NCBI GenBank assembly: GCA_003667245.1
Contig: RCNN01000121.1
Span: 1-64,000 of the forward strand
Length of the DNA: 64,000 bases
Source of the DNA: Heterostelium multicystogenum
Taxonomy: Eukaryota > Evosea > Eumycetozoa > Acytosteliales > Acytosteliaceae
Direction: 5' to 3'
Notes under the pieces: model-generated
The model's database searches: none
Seen by the model: the letters and a program-made list of their open reading frames with translations, nothing else
Told to the model about the DNA's origin: nothing
Shown here: one piece after another, positions 45,041-58,186 of the stretch
Layout of the letters: the number at the start of each line of letters is the position of its first letter
Numbering within the stretch: position 1 is the stretch's first letter
Made by a program: the position numbers and the translations under genes

Positions 45041-47690
45041 TATTATTATTTATTATTGTAAATTGTCTATTCTATTATTAGTTAGTTGTTATTTTGTTTG
45101 AAAATTTGTTAGTCAACTGTAATTAAAATTTGATTGAATAGATGGTGATGATTAATTATAAAATTGATTTATTAAATATTATCACCAAAAAAGACACAAA
45201 CCACAGGCAATTTTTTGAAATTGCAAAAAAAATTAAAATAAAAATAATTTTGCTAACAATAATAATAACGATTTGTTGTCTTAATTGTTGTGTGTTGTTC
45301 CTTTTTGTGTGTGAATGATGAAGTTTCAGGTTAGTGTTGGGCAGTAACTTGATGTTGACCAATAAAACAACGCTTTCGATGGTTTGTCAGTGCCAAAAAC
45401 TCTGATTTAAAAATCAATCAACAACATAAATAAGATAAGTGAGATTATTAAAGTAAAGGTAGTGAAGAGTTTAGACCAAAGACAACAATTTGTGTTCAGC
45501 GATTTATCAATTGTTGACTGTTAGAAAAAAGAGTATGAAATGATCTTGTCAAAATTGGGGTTATCTTTGAGAATAAACTTTTGACAATAATGATTGTGTA
45601 ATAAATGATTTCTTAAAAATTAATATTAATAATATAATAATATTTTATTAATTATTGTTTTGTTAAATACTTTTTTATAATAGCTATTATTATTAATTAT
45701 AATAAACATCAAAATGATTTTTTTACATAAACAAACTGCAAAGAGAATGAATAATAATAATAATAATAATAGCTATATCAAATAACAAATATGTTATTGA
45801 GGTTAATTTACAACTGGGTTATTATTAAACATTCATTAATTGTGAAATTAATTAATAGTGACAGAATGAATCTAACGACTAACGATGTTGTTAAATTCGT
45901 TCAGTTTTTTTAATACTAGTTGTATATGTGTGTTTGATTTGTTGGTGCTATCATTGATGAATGGCCAATGTACAATAAAAACCACTTATATTTGTTTAAT
46001 TGTGTGATGTGTGTTGTTCTCAATGTAGTAATAGGGGATAGTTACTTTAAGCTTAGTAATTTAACTATTATAGATTTATACTCTCGTAAACTCCTGCTGT
46101 TGTTGTTGCTGTTGTTATATATTTATCTTAAATTGCTTGTTACTATAATTTGGTTATTATTAATTGTTGATGAAGAGATTCCTCTGTTCTGCTCTGTTTT
46201 GCACAAGTAAATTTAATACTATTAAAATATTGGTGTTACTGATAGTAATAATATTTTTACTATAACAAAAAACAAAACTAATAAAACACAAATTTTATTC
46301 TTTTTATTACTTATTATTTATTGTAGTAATCGAGATGATTAAGTTTATTTACTGTGATAAATAAAATTGTATTAAATAAATAATAATATTATTATTACTT
46401 GTTATTATTTAATGTAACTAACTAATAAAAAATAAATAAAATTTAAGTGATTAGTTAGTGGTGGTGGTAATAGTAGTAAAGGGGGTAATAATAATAATAA
46501 GAATAATAATAATAATTCAATTTGTTTAACAGCTGAAAAAGAATGGATCTCAATTAATTTAATTAATAAATTAATTAATTTGTGTGTTTTGGTTAGAAGT
46601 AAAGAAAAAAAAACAAATATTGGTTGTTTGTTATGTTGGTGTTTTGGTGGGTGTGCTTATTCTTGTTATTGAAATCAATTAATAAAAACAAAAAAAAGTG
46701 ATTTAAAAAAAACAAAAAACAAAAAATTAATTTGAAAAACCAAAAATAGGAATCAATTAATATTTTAATTATTTTTGTTAAAATTAATTAATTTGGATAT
46801 CTCGTTATTATTTAATTAATAGGTCGTGGTTTATTTTTTTATTGACAATTTTATTATTCTTACAACGTTTGTTGTCTACTAACAATGGTCCAGTCTTTTA
46901 AGTTGCTCAGCTGCCCAACTCTTATACCCTTTAAATTCAATAATATTTCATAACACTTTTGCTATCATGTTACAAAATATTCAAACTGACTGAAGATCTT
47001 TTATCCTCTGAAATTCTGTTTCTAGTTCACAGAAATATTATTCATATAAATGTGTGATTGAGTTGGTATCTTGGGTAACTACTTTGAAATATCGTCATCA
47101 AAAAGGATACCAAAAGACTATTTTATGGTAACATCCTAAATGCTGGAAATGTTCTCTCATTTTCATAAATAAACATATATATTTACCCCAAAAATGACGA
47201 CAACATATAATATTAATTGTGGTTGGTGGATTGTATAAGTATAGATACATTAGTTGTAAAATGTATGAATAGTCATCATTCATTGATCTAAATTAAATGT
47301 ATATAAATCTACAAAATGACATGATCTTTGAAGATACTTTTCCAATTCGAGTTATTATATATATTTATCTGGATCTCATCTACCATATTTTGCAATCTGA
47401 CTTTTCATAACATGTTAATTAAATTCATTAATTTATTAATTTGAATATTTGTAGAGATAAAACAAAAGAAAGAAGTATCTCTTTCTATTTATCTATTTAA
47501 ACATCTAGATCAAAATATTGTTTTATTTAATTTAAATAAAATATAAAAATAAATAAATTGAATGAAACAATGTGTGTGTTATTATATAGCACGATCCGAT
47601 CCGATCCGATCTTTTTGTGTTGTGAACTGACGTACCACCACAAGTTACCTAATATTCATTCGTTGGTAGTGTTTTTAGCTTCTTTAACTA
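45041..47690. other. Long intergenic region (about 2.65 kb)
   Basis: Upstream of warA and downstream of the NADPH oxidase gene (both minus). It is AT-rich with (AAT)n runs at 45750-45770 and 46485-46515 and poly-A tracts around 46600-46740. There is a GATCC tandem at 47586-47610. Open frames at 45968-46210 (plus) and 47098-47283 (minus) show no recognisable protein. The size suggests long cis-regulatory sequence for warA. Confidence 0.4.
47586..47611. repeat. Short tandem GATCC repeat
   Basis: CGATC followed by tandem CGATC units (about four copies) just downstream of the NADPH oxidase stop. It contains multiple GATC sites. Confidence 0.7.
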
Positions 47691-50600
47691 TTAAAAATTT
47701 TCTTTGTGGAATTTGAACTTGGTTCCTTTCAAACCTGAGAAATGTTTGCATTTGGCATAGAGTTCTTTTGAAAGTGCTGGTGGTCCACAACAGAATAGTC
47801 CAATAGCTATGATAGTTCATTATTAATAAATTATGGTGAGTTAGTGGAAAATGTTTTTTTATATAACAATATATGATGTACTTACTTTCACCAGGGTATT
47901 TGTTTGAATAGTAATCAAATATAGCATCCCAATTTGGACGTCCCCAATGAGTTTTAAATGGAAGATTTGTAGTTGGATCCAGTCCTTGATGCTTGAACAT
48001 TTTTTCCAACCCATTCCACAACATAAAAGATCGTACATCGTTCTTTGGTATACATTGAGTTGTAAAGGTATGAATTGAAATCTTGGGTGTTTCATTTCCA
48101 GTTCTTGCAATTTCTATTGAAATAAAGATAAATTAGTATTTTGATCTATGTTCTTAATGATAGTTATATTTAAATACCCATTAATAGTTCTTCGAACCAT
48201 TGGAAGCAATTGGGGTCTCGGTTCAACCAGAAGAAATGAACTTTATCCAGATTGCCTATGTCCATCATTTTTTCGTTTGATGCGCCATAGTTTCCAGAAT
48301 TTCTGTTTTTGTAGGAATCCTTTTTCAATTTAATATCTTGCAGTAGTGAAGCCATGGGAGCTACTCCTATACCCGCGCCCACCAAAATGATTTGTTTCTC
48401 TTTAAGTGCATATTGAGATGATGAGCCAAATGGTCCATCTATGTTGATTTCGATATCTTTTTCATTGGCCATCTCCAGGTCCATGGTTTGACCGGTTTGT
48501 TTCTTGGAGAGGAAATCAAATAGCGATTTTGTCCAGCCACCGGTAACACGTATATGAACACTAATGTGGTCCTGAATTGGTGATGAAGTCATAGTAAATG
48601 GATGCCACTGCATCTTGGATATTTGGGGGTACATTGACGAGAAGATATTGTCCTGGTTTATAATTGAAGGTGCTTGGTCTGGTAAAAGTGAGATTGATGA
48701 CTTTAGAGTTTTTAAGGCTAAAGTTAACAATTTTGACCTTGTGTGTCTTGGAGCACATTCTGAATCCTCTGTCCAAAAGATAGAGTGCAGCAGGGCCAAT
48801 AAACCATTTCCAAAATGATGGAGGTGAAATCCATCCTTGTGAACCATGTACAATAAGGAGGACATAGAACAGAATGAACAGATGATGAGTGTAGTAGAAT
48901 CCTTCAAAAAATCTTTTTCTAAAGCTCTTGAATGAACAGGCGAGCATAACGAGGAGTATTGCGAGCATGAGGAATCCAGTGATTCCAGGAACACTAAGAA
49001 ATATCATTGCCCAAACTGTTGGTCTTATAGTGAAGTGTGGAAACATGCAGTTAAAGAATACAATATCTGGCTTAGTCGAGGCAATTCCCATACCAAAGAA
49101 CCATCCAACACTATATAATGTATATTTATCAATTAATAAAATGAATTATATGTTCATTCTTTTGGGTTTGCACTTACGTATGGACAAGTGAGGCTAGAAT
49201 GAGGATCAATGCAAATATCTTGTGGAATGTGAGGTATTTATCTACAGGCACAAGTGACCTTAGTTTTGTATTTCTTATCCATGTGAACATTTGCTTACAC
49301 ATGGTTAAAAGGATAATCGATGCGTTGAACCTGATGGTACCGGCAGCAATTCTAGTTATATATAGACCATTTCCAAATAGATGAAGTGCCAAGAATGAGT
49401 TGGACACCACAAAATAGGTCCAAACCGTAATTCCAACATTCATTAATATAATCAATAAAATGTATATAAGCTTGATACCTTCTATATTGAAATAAGTTTT
49501 GATATCGATATGTTTCTAGATAATGAGAATGGGAATGGGTCCAAGTTGTTAGTTTATCGTATTTGACTACCTAATAATTATTACTAATCTAAGATAGCAT
49601 ACTTTGGTTTCAGCTGGTTTGGTGGAGGTGGCGGTGGTAGTTGTCTCATGATCTTTAATGGACATCATTACCTCTCTGAATTCGTTGAAATCAATAATTC
49701 CATCCTTGTTAATATCAAATTGCTCAAAGACATTGTCTACCAAATTCTCCAAGGTCATGTCCGATATCGATAGTCCATTTTGCTTGACTCTAAAGCTGAG
49801 CACACTCTTTAAATCAGTTCTATTAATAAATCCTCTATTGTAGATATCATAGAGATGGAATGCACCTATGCATTGGAAGATTGTTAATATCGATAGGTTT
49901 AAACCAATTTAGAAGGTAATATGTTCTACACTGCTACATACTTTGGATTCTTTCTTCTTTAGTACCTCTATTTGCCATGATCAAATAAATTTGATTGATA
50001 ATATCAAATAGATTGACATACTTTGATGCCTTCTCTTTCTCCTTATCTTTTTCTTTCTCTTTCTTTAGTTTCTTCTTCTTCAACAGCTTGTTTTCTTTCT
50101 TTGTATTGCCAGGTGCTTTGCTAATTACATCATTGCTAGTACTATTTGTATAATTACTATTGATATGATCATTGATATTGACGCCTATATCCTTGACCTC
50201 AGTGCTATCTATGCTCGAATCAGAGCTTGAGATACCGCTAGATGATTCATTGTCAATATTTTGCTGCTGTCGCTGTTGCTGTTGTTGCTGTTGATGCTGT
50301 TGATGCTGTTGTTGTTCAATGATGTTGTTTAGTTTGTTTTCAGTGAGAGGGGTGTTGTTAGCAGTACTTGTGAATTGGCACTGCTCATCGCGTGGACTGT
50401 TAGTTAAGCTCGTCGGCTGGCTATCAGTGTTTAGTTGTTCTTTGGGTAAGTTGTAGAAGGTTGGTGTTTCAATGGGAAAAGATCCGGCAATAGGTCTTCG
50501 CAAAATGTTTATATTATTCTCGGAGAAGTTACTCGAGTCGTTCGAAAGATTGCTGCTGTGGCTTTCGAGACTCCTGCTCATGTAGTTGTTTTCAAAGTTT

Positions 50601-51300
50601 TGACTTGGCTGATCATCTTGGCAGCTTTTGACTTCCTTTTCTTTTGAAGCCTGTTTTTCAGCTGAATGTGATTCCAAAGGAGTATTACCATGAGATTCGC
50701 TATCTTGGTTATTCTGTTTGGATTTAGACTTGGATGTTTTGATGAATTTATCTGTGGGAGGAGGAGCTGGGATTGATGCTGTTGTTGTTGGAGGTCGATA
50801 TTCGAATTGGTGGAAAATCAAATCCAGCAAAATAGGGTCCTGAATCTTAAAAAGTGCAGTGAAATCATTTCGATCAATTAGGATGAGTCTCTTATCGTGA
50901 CAGTTTGTGCTGTCATCTTCAGATCCATTACTATTCTTCAAATGAATATATTCCTTAATTATATGTTCATTCTCTATAGTGTAGAGGGGTGTTTTGTTAG
51001 TGAGTTTATAAAATTCATTTTTACATTTTCTTTCTTCTGTCAGATGAAATTTTCCAGAATTTTCCAGATATTTTTATAGCATCATGTACAACAAATTATG
51101 AATAATTTACCTTTATATTTATCGATGACTATTTGTTGATAGTCTGGCATTATCCTATTGATTGAATTGCTTCTATTGACTCCTATGTGCGGTAGCTCAT
51201 TTAAGCTTTGGTCTAATTGTCTGATGGAATGAAAATCATGTGGATTTTTGATTTCCTGAGGTTGAGACAATGGAATATTTTTAAATATTCTAAGTTTCAT
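47691..51300 (-). CDS. noxC: NoxC-type NADPH oxidase with EF-hand (NOX5-like)
   Basis: Membrane flavocytochrome that moves electrons from NADPH through FAD and two hemes to oxygen, making superoxide; the EF-hand implies calcium control. Start [14 protein letters not shown] at 51300. The N-terminal about 350 residues are low-complexity with a Gln/His run (about 50257-50330) and a Lys/Glu block (about 50010-50085). An EF-hand [13 protein letters not shown] lies at about 49685-49725. The ferric reductase part has [32 protein letters not shown] and [14 protein letters not shown] (heme His). The FAD motif is WHPFTMTS (about 48590-48610); NADPH motifs are [15 protein letters not shown] and, at the C-terminus, [19 protein letters not shown]. 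The stop is at 47691. A C5 run (G5 on plus, 48625-48629) breaks the frame just before the FAD motif. Confidence 0.9.
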
Positions 51301-51931
51301 CTAAAGATGGAATTCTATCCATTTCTTAGGGATATCCTATTGCTAATAGTAAAAGAAATTGTATTAATTTTGATATAAATTATAATAATTTAAAGACCTT
51401 TTTAAATGGATTGAGTTCCAATACTGTTGGGACATACATATAATTTAATAATAGATAAATAATTGTATGAATAATTAATATTAAAGGTCGTACACTCCTA
51501 ATAAAACTATAGTTAAATCCCAATGATTTTGTCCAATCGGATTTAAATATAATGAAATGATGCAATGTTAACACAAACTTATTTAAATAATAAAAGCTAA
51601 TGAAGTTAGATTGATTAATTTTAATAAAGTAAATGAATTAAACGCTAACTTTTTGTAAAATGTAGTAACTACATTCAAATAACAATGTATTTTTTAAAAT
51701 AGATATAGGGATGTTTCTATCAACAAGAAGTTGTCTATTGAAATGTGTATAATATCTAATCTGAATTAATTGTCCCATATTACACTATTACTACTAAATT
51801 TAAATTAATTAAACAACGAACTATAGTAAATAACAAAAATTACTACTGGATATATTATTAATGATAGCTAAGCATTTAACACTTTTAAATCTCCACAAAT
51901 GTTGATATTATTGTTAATGTAAACGAAAACT

Positions 51932-52006
51932 GTGGACTCTAGATGAAACACAAGAATAAATACGATTAGATAAAATTCTCCACTGGACGTCAGTGCTCAC
52001 CTTTTT
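51932..52006 (+). other. Possible small structured RNA or regulatory hairpin
   Basis: GTGGA at 51932-51936 pairs with TCCAC at 51979-51983. A perfect hairpin CACTG-gacgt-CAGTG spans 51981-51995 and is followed by a T5 run at 52002-52006, a Pol III-like stop. Local GC is higher than the surroundings. No known RNA family is recognised. Confidence 0.2.
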
Positions 52007-53129
52007 GGGATTGTATGTTTTCCAGATTTAACTTCTTCCTATATTGTTATTTTAGTAACTGTAGCAGTTATTTTTTTGTGTTGTTGGAATTTATTTACTA
52101 AATATTGTCTAAAATATTCCTTTGTGAAATAAATAAAATGTCGATAGGAAATATAGAAAGTGAGAGTGGTATATCTAACAAAGAAAAAAAGTAGCAACAA
52201 TAAATGTATTTTTCAGTCGTTTTGATTAATTTGTATAATTTTATTGTTTATTTTTTAGTCCAAATATACTCTGAATCTATGTCAGCAATGGCTTTGTACA
52301 CTTTTTGATCCACATGTTATTAAAATAGCTCTATCTAACAACCATTTTGTTGTTGTTATTATTCAATCCTTACCTTCATATATGAGAACAATAATAACCA
52401 TTCCACTTCCATTTCCATTCCCATGCAAACCAAACCACCACCACTCTTTTTATAACAACATCATCACATATAATATTTCCCAATAAACAAATTATTATTA
52501 AATAGTTCAATAATGTTCTATTCTACATTATTGGTTGTCAATTATCCTAATATTCTGGATTGTACTGAGCAGAACCGAATGACAAATTTAATACTGTTCA
52601 CCAACAGCATTGTCAACAAACTCAACAATATTCAATTTATTTAAATATCTAATTCAGGTGTGAGTATGATTGAGTATGTTGGGCGAAATGAATCCAGAAC
52701 GATGTGGTGCGAAAAATGAGAAACAAGACAACAATGCTAACTTTATTAATATAAATCTTAATACTTCATATTGCAATAGATGCTATATTTTTAGGAATGG
52801 ATGTTGTAGTTGTTGTTTCGATTGCTTCAAGTTTGACACTGCAGCTGTGTTGGTGCTGGTTTGTCATATTAATAAATTAAACATGTAAACTTTTTGTTTA
52901 AAAGTTGTCGATGCCAATACTACACATCGAACATATTGATTTGACAAACCATGATTCACTTCTTTCATGAATTCACTCGAAATATCTAGTGTTTGTTAAT
53001 GCAACCACATGTCACACACAACACAGCAACATCCACCCCTCCCACCCACCCAATCAACCACCATCATAAACACCAAAAATACTAATAATCCATATTCATA
53101 TCATCAGTCGAATGACAATCATTAATCAT

Positions 53130-53195
53130 CAGTCAGTCAATCAATCAATCAACTAAACATATATATACATATATGTACATATATATGTATGTATA
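53130..53195. repeat. Tetranucleotide tract followed by alternating AT palindrome
   Basis: CAGT/CAAT units at 53130-53153 are followed by near-palindromic ATATATACATATATGTACATATATATGTAT-type sequence to about 53195. Confidence 0.7.
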
Positions 53196-53638
53196 AATAT
53201 TCTGGTTTATCTAGATTAATATATATTTTGTATAATTCGATGTATTTATTTGTATATCTACAACGAAATAGTAAGATCTAATTTAGATTTAATAAATATG
53301 AAAAGTAGATGATGACTGATGATTAATATGTTTAACATTGTCTATTATTGTGTCATCGTGCGAATGTTCGTTTTTTGTTAATTGTTACTTGCAAAGGAGA
53401 TAAAGATATATTGAATGTTTATTTATATTAATATTTAAATATACAAATAAATGCTATTTTTTGATTGGTTTGATGGAAAGAAACTATAAAAGTGAATATT
53501 TGATGGTGATGGTTATGGTGATGATTGGTTTGATGGCTTAAACAATTAAACATATATCTAATTTAATTGTCTAAAAGTTGATATTGACAGTTTAGTATTA
53601 TATAAAGTTCTATTTTTAAATTATTGGTTGCAACCAAT

Positions 53639-56600
53639 TCATTCGTTTTTGTTGTTACTATTATTTGAATCGATTAAACCACTTTTAACTTTGGGCGAGA
53701 ATCCAGAGTTATTGGTGGAGTTGTGATTGCCACCTAGACGGAGAGGTGATCCATGAGATCCAGTACGGTTGTGGTTAGATTTTCGGCGATTTAGGTGAGG
53801 GCTGCTGTTGTTGCTGCTCGATGTCGATCCGCTATCCAAGCTAAATTCGGGGGGTGGTAGCTCGCACGATTTTAGAAATTGGTGAAGATGAAACTGGTGT
53901 ACTGTTTTGACTAAGTGATCTGTTTCTCTTCTTCTTCTTTCCTTTCTTTGCCATTGATTTTGGACTGTTCATAATATTGAATGGTTCATATGAAAAGAGT
54001 AAATCACCGCCCTCGGAAAGAGTGAATCCTTCCTTATTGTTGTTGCTATTTGGATGCAAAGGAGGCTTGTTAGACTTTGAATCCTCTCCAAGAGCTTTTT
54101 CTGGTGTTGCCTCAGCTGACTGAGATTCAAGTGGAGGTGTAGTGATAATTGAAGGATTTTCTTCTTGTTTGTGCATCTCCTCCTTAATTTCTTCCGCCTG
54201 CTTGACATCTTCAACAACTTCCTCTGCTTTTGTCTCTTCTGTTTGCTTGATTTCTTCCACAACCTCAACCGGCTTAACTTCTTCAATATCTTCTTGCTTA
54301 TCTTCTTCGACAACTGCCTCTTCCTTAGCCTCCTCAGCAACTTCTTGCTTAGCTTCTTCAACTTTCTCAACTTCTTGCTCTTCGTTGGTGGTAGCCGGTG
54401 TTTGTGGTTGAGCATCGGATGTTGGAGCTTCAGGTACTTCGCTCATTAATGCAGCGGCAGCGGCAGCTTGTTGCTCTTCTAATTTCTTTTGTTGAGCTTC
54501 TTGAGCCAATTTCTGTGTTCTAACCTCACGTGGATCAACAAATACCTTTGCTTTGGAAATCTTCCATGAAATAAAAGATGATTTAAAGTAGATCGATTCT
54601 TCACCATCAAGCTCGACTTGAACTTTAATATCGGTAGGTCTTCCATCTTCTGCTGCCTCCAAATACTCTTGAGCAACCTTAAGTGTCATTTCAAACTTGG
54701 AATCGGTTGTCTTTGAACCTTTCCATACGTAAAGATTGTCAAAGCGATCAAGGATTAAATTCTCCTCTGGATTCAAGTCTACCTGTGCAAATGGTTTGAC
54801 TTCTTCAGCCTTGAAAATACCGGTACTCTCTGTGCAAAGGAACAATTTGTTCTTCTTTGGTTTTTCTTCAGAATCAAAAGAGGCATACTCTTGTTTACCA
54901 CCTATGATCTTCCAGAAAGACTCAGGCTCCTCACCCTCCTCGATTTCTCTCACACCAGCCTCAAATTCGGGTGGCAAGAAAGTGAAAAGATCAGATGCCA
55001 ACTGTCTTTCAGCATCGTTACTTGCTTTACCATGCCACACCAAAATGCATTTCTTTGGAAGAATGATAGTAAATGAATCGGTGGAGCAGAGTCTAGCTGC
55101 TGAAATCTCTGGTACTTGAGTACCTCTAACGTTTCCTTCCTCACCTCTAATTTGGAACATCATTGGTTTGCTTAATGACATCTCCTCCTGTTAAATTCGT
55201 AATTAGTTTTAAAACATTGAATAAATCAAAATGTATAATCAAGCTTACATTTAATACAATTGTCTCATTTCCAAACATTTGGATAAACTCTTGAGGTTCT
55301 CTTCCTTGTGCGACTCTGTATTCAACTGGATCATCAGATTGTAATGATTGCATCTTCTTTTGGATCTCCTTGAAGAGACCGAATTTATATGCGATATATG
55401 CTCTGTTGCTGCTGTAGCTTCCCTCCCAGTAGAATATTGCTGATTTTATCGAATTTTTACCATCAGGTTTGTAGATGAAATTGCAAACGTATGATCTGTT
55501 TGAATAGAAGATACCAAAGTCGTCTTCTTCAACTTTTTGCCATTGCGACTTAGTGTAGGACCAAACCAACAACTTTCCTTTGCTATCCTTGCTTCCAAGA
55601 TGGATTTCAGGAACTTCTTTATCTTGATGCATGTCCTTTACATTGAAGCTGAGTGCCTCTTTCTTCTTTCCAAGGTTGAGGTACGATTGAATTGGTTTAC
55701 CTTCTTTCTCCTTCCAGACTGCAAATTTGGAACGGAAAATGCAACCCTCTGATCCATCATATTCTGGAGTGATTGAGGTGTTAGCAGGGCGCTCAAACAT
55801 GGTGAGGAAACGCTTGGCCAAGGTCATCGAAACCTCTTTCTCCTCGAGTGTAGACTTTTCACCTTGCCAGACATAGATCTCATGCTCGCAATCAAAAATA
55901 AAACAACTGGTGGACACAAACATTTCTTGTGTGATAACTTCCTCTTCGATTGAATGACATTCAACTTTCCGTCGACCTTTCCAACACGATACAAAAAGTA
56001 TTCTGGTTCTCTTTCCAATCCATCCTCATCTAAAAGTAAATCACTTGACTCTTTAGTCACAACTAACTTGGTTCCTTTTGGAACACCAAGACACCAATTA
56101 AAAGTTGGGTGTTCTTCTCCAGCCTCTGAATATGTTTTACTATTATTAGTATCCCTGTCCACAGTTAGAACTTGAAGCTCACTCTCTACGTACCTAATGG
56201 TTGAACAGCTCTTTGACATCCAATTTCAACTTTGAGCTTCTGTGCCATTTGAATGGCCTTGGCTTTCTTTTGAGAGTGAACCTTGTCGGTTGACCATACA
56301 AACATATAGCTATCACTTTGCATAATGAAAGCATCGGACAAATTCAATGATTTGCTTGAGAGTGGTACTGGGATATAGTGATATGGCTCCTTTTTACCGG
56401 TTACCTGTATCAACTTTGCACCATGGTGAATATTAATCGATGATACCACTGGCTCAGCAGTGGCTCTTGGGTTGTTGTTGTAGGTGTTGTATTTGAGGAT
56501 GTGACTGTTTCAGTGGATGTTGCGGTGGCTGTCGTTTGCTCGACAACCTCTGGTTCAGCCTCTACTTTTACATCTGCTTGAGTTGACTCTACAGTCTCTT

Positions 56601-56910
56601 CTGCAGTAGTTTGTGATACAATATTTGATTCTTGTTCTACGATCTGCTCTTCTTCTACATTTTCTACTTGAGTTGCTTCTGTAGTTGATTGTAACTCGGC
56701 TTGAATATTACATTCTTCTTCGTTGATCTGTTCCTCCGATGCAACAGAAAAACTAACAACATTTACAGAGTCGGAAGGAGTTTCTATCTTTGAAGTAGAC
56801 GATTCATCTTCTTCAACTTGAGGTGAAGTTGAATCTTGTTCCAACTCATCATTCTCCTGAATAACAACTTCCTCCTCCTCTTGTTGTTGTAGTTGTTGCT
56901 CAACCTCCAT
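53639..56910 (-). CDS. Gelsolin/villin-family protein with acidic N-terminus and KEKE-like linker
   Basis: Probable actin-regulatory protein. Start MEVEQQLQQQEEEE at 56910, then about 140 residues rich in Glu, Ser, Thr and Val. Gelsolin-type repeats follow: KSLNLSDAFIMQSDSYMFVW, SCFIFDCEHEIYVWQGEKS with LAKRFL, SVRGT-like EGNVRGTQVPEISAARLCST, FTIILPKKCILVWHGKASND and ENLILDRFDNLYVWKGS. They have the (D/N)xxxxYVW(x)G pattern of the core strands. From about 54500 a long Glu/Lys/Val-rich linker leads to a Lys-rich then Ser/Asn/Gly-rich tail; no villin headpiece is seen. A C6 run (G6 on plus, 53849-53854) breaks the frame before the last 75 residues, stop 53639. Dictyostelium GRP125 is a candidate relative, but I did not confirm it. 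Confidence 0.8.
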
Positions 56911-58186
56911 AACTAACTAACCAAACTAAGTCTATAAATATAATACAACAAATAAAGAATAAAATATAAATACAGTTAAATAAATAGTATTACAAGGTGT
57001 TTGATATTAATAGTTGATTATTAATTATAAAGAGTAAGTAGTACAAATAAAAATATATCAATATTATATATCTAATCTAAAATACAAATACGACTAATTT
57101 GATTTGATTTGATGATTTGATTTCAATCCAATTCAATTCAATTCAATTTAATTCAAATCAAAAATTAACTAACTTACAGACAATTGTCAGTCAGTCAGTA
57201 TTAAACACCAATTATATAAATGATTAGAACTAAAAATGATAATGATATTATTGTTGTTTGTTATTGATGTTATTGATGTTATAGTATTGTTATTATTGGT
57301 GTTGTTATTGGTGTGGTTGGTTTTAATTATGTGTTGAAATGCCTCAACCCAAAACAGACTTGTAAAAATAATAATATTAATAAATTAATATAATATTAAA
57401 GGTGATAAAAATGACTAACCAAACCAAAAGGTACCTAAAAATAAAAAAAAGATTTTACTTTACCCACCACCTTATAATTATCAGAATCATGTTTTTTTCA
57501 ATTAATTTATAATTGCGTTGTAACGTTGGCTGAAACACACACATCCAATGTAAATTCAATTTAATAAAAATATTGGTATAAACATCCATCTTTTAATTAT
57601 CTCTATTCATTTGTATATTTTAATACTTATTCTAGGATCGATCATTTTCAATCCAATCCGATCCAATCCAATCAAATCTAATGAATGAACATAAAATATA
57701 AAATTTACATTTTTGTTGTTATTATTGTTTTTAGCTGATCATTTAAATAAAATATCATCTACATGGTCATATAGACAGATATAGATGGATAATAATGATC
57801 TTTTATTCTTTCCAATTTACAAAGATCATATTTTAATATAAACCATTCATTCTAACCAGCTTAGTTAGCAATATAATGACCATCATCAAGGTCCATCAAG
57901 GTTTTATTGAATAAATTGATAATAACAATGTAAGTTGGTTGTGAATCATTTAAGATTAGTAGGTATCTTATTTGAAGTTTCAAAGACATAAAATACAATC
58001 TTTGCCTTTGAATGGCATTCAAGTCATCATATGAAAAATGAAACTTTGTTGCATGTACCTACTTGTATGTTTCGATTTTTGATCAAAAAAATTTTGATTT
58101 TTTTTTTTCAGAGCTTCTCTTGTTGATCATATTGTAGTATTTCTGATTTTAATTGATTATTGTATATTACTTATTATTGTTTAATA
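56911..58186. other. Divergent intergenic region (about 1.3 kb)
   Basis: Between the gelsolin-family gene (minus) and ndufa6 (plus). It is AT-rich with TTCAATTCAATTCAA-type repeats near 57125-57150, CAGTCAGTCAGT at 57185-57198, (GTT/ATT)n near 57245-57310, AATCC/GATCC repeats near 57650-57680 and T-runs at 58098-58110 just upstream of ndufa6. No gene is recognised. Confidence 0.4.

Larger units (their letters stand above)
51301..53638. other. Long intergenic region (about 2.3 kb)
   Basis: Upstream of noxC and downstream of the gelsolin-family gene. It is AT-rich. It contains a small structured-looking segment (51932-52006), pyrimidine-rich stretches near 52380-52450, a (CAGT)2(CAAT)n tract at 53130-53153 and an alternating AT/CATA palindromic tract at 53158-53195. 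A 72-codon Cys-rich open frame at 52670-52888 lacks recognisable homology. Confidence 0.4.

Noticed and set aside
45968..46210. Plus-strand 80-codon hydrophobic open frame
   Set aside because: Leu run comes from (TTG/CTG)n sequence in AT-rich intergenic DNA; no other support.
47098..47283. Minus-strand 61-codon open frame
   Set aside because: No motif, ordinary for its length in this composition.
47586..47611. GATCC tandem considered as a CRISPR-like or integration site
   Set aside because: Only about four 5-bp units with no spacers; simple sequence.
52670..52888. Cys-rich 72-codon open frame in the noxC/gelsolin gap
   Set aside because: The Cys residues come from a TTG/TTGT-rich stretch; no domain spacing matches a known zinc fold. 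Could be revisited with RNA-seq.
54142..54449. Plus-strand Ser/Leu/Phe-rich open frames opposite the gelsolin-family linker
   Set aside because: Shadows of the Glu/Lys repeat coding on the minus strand.
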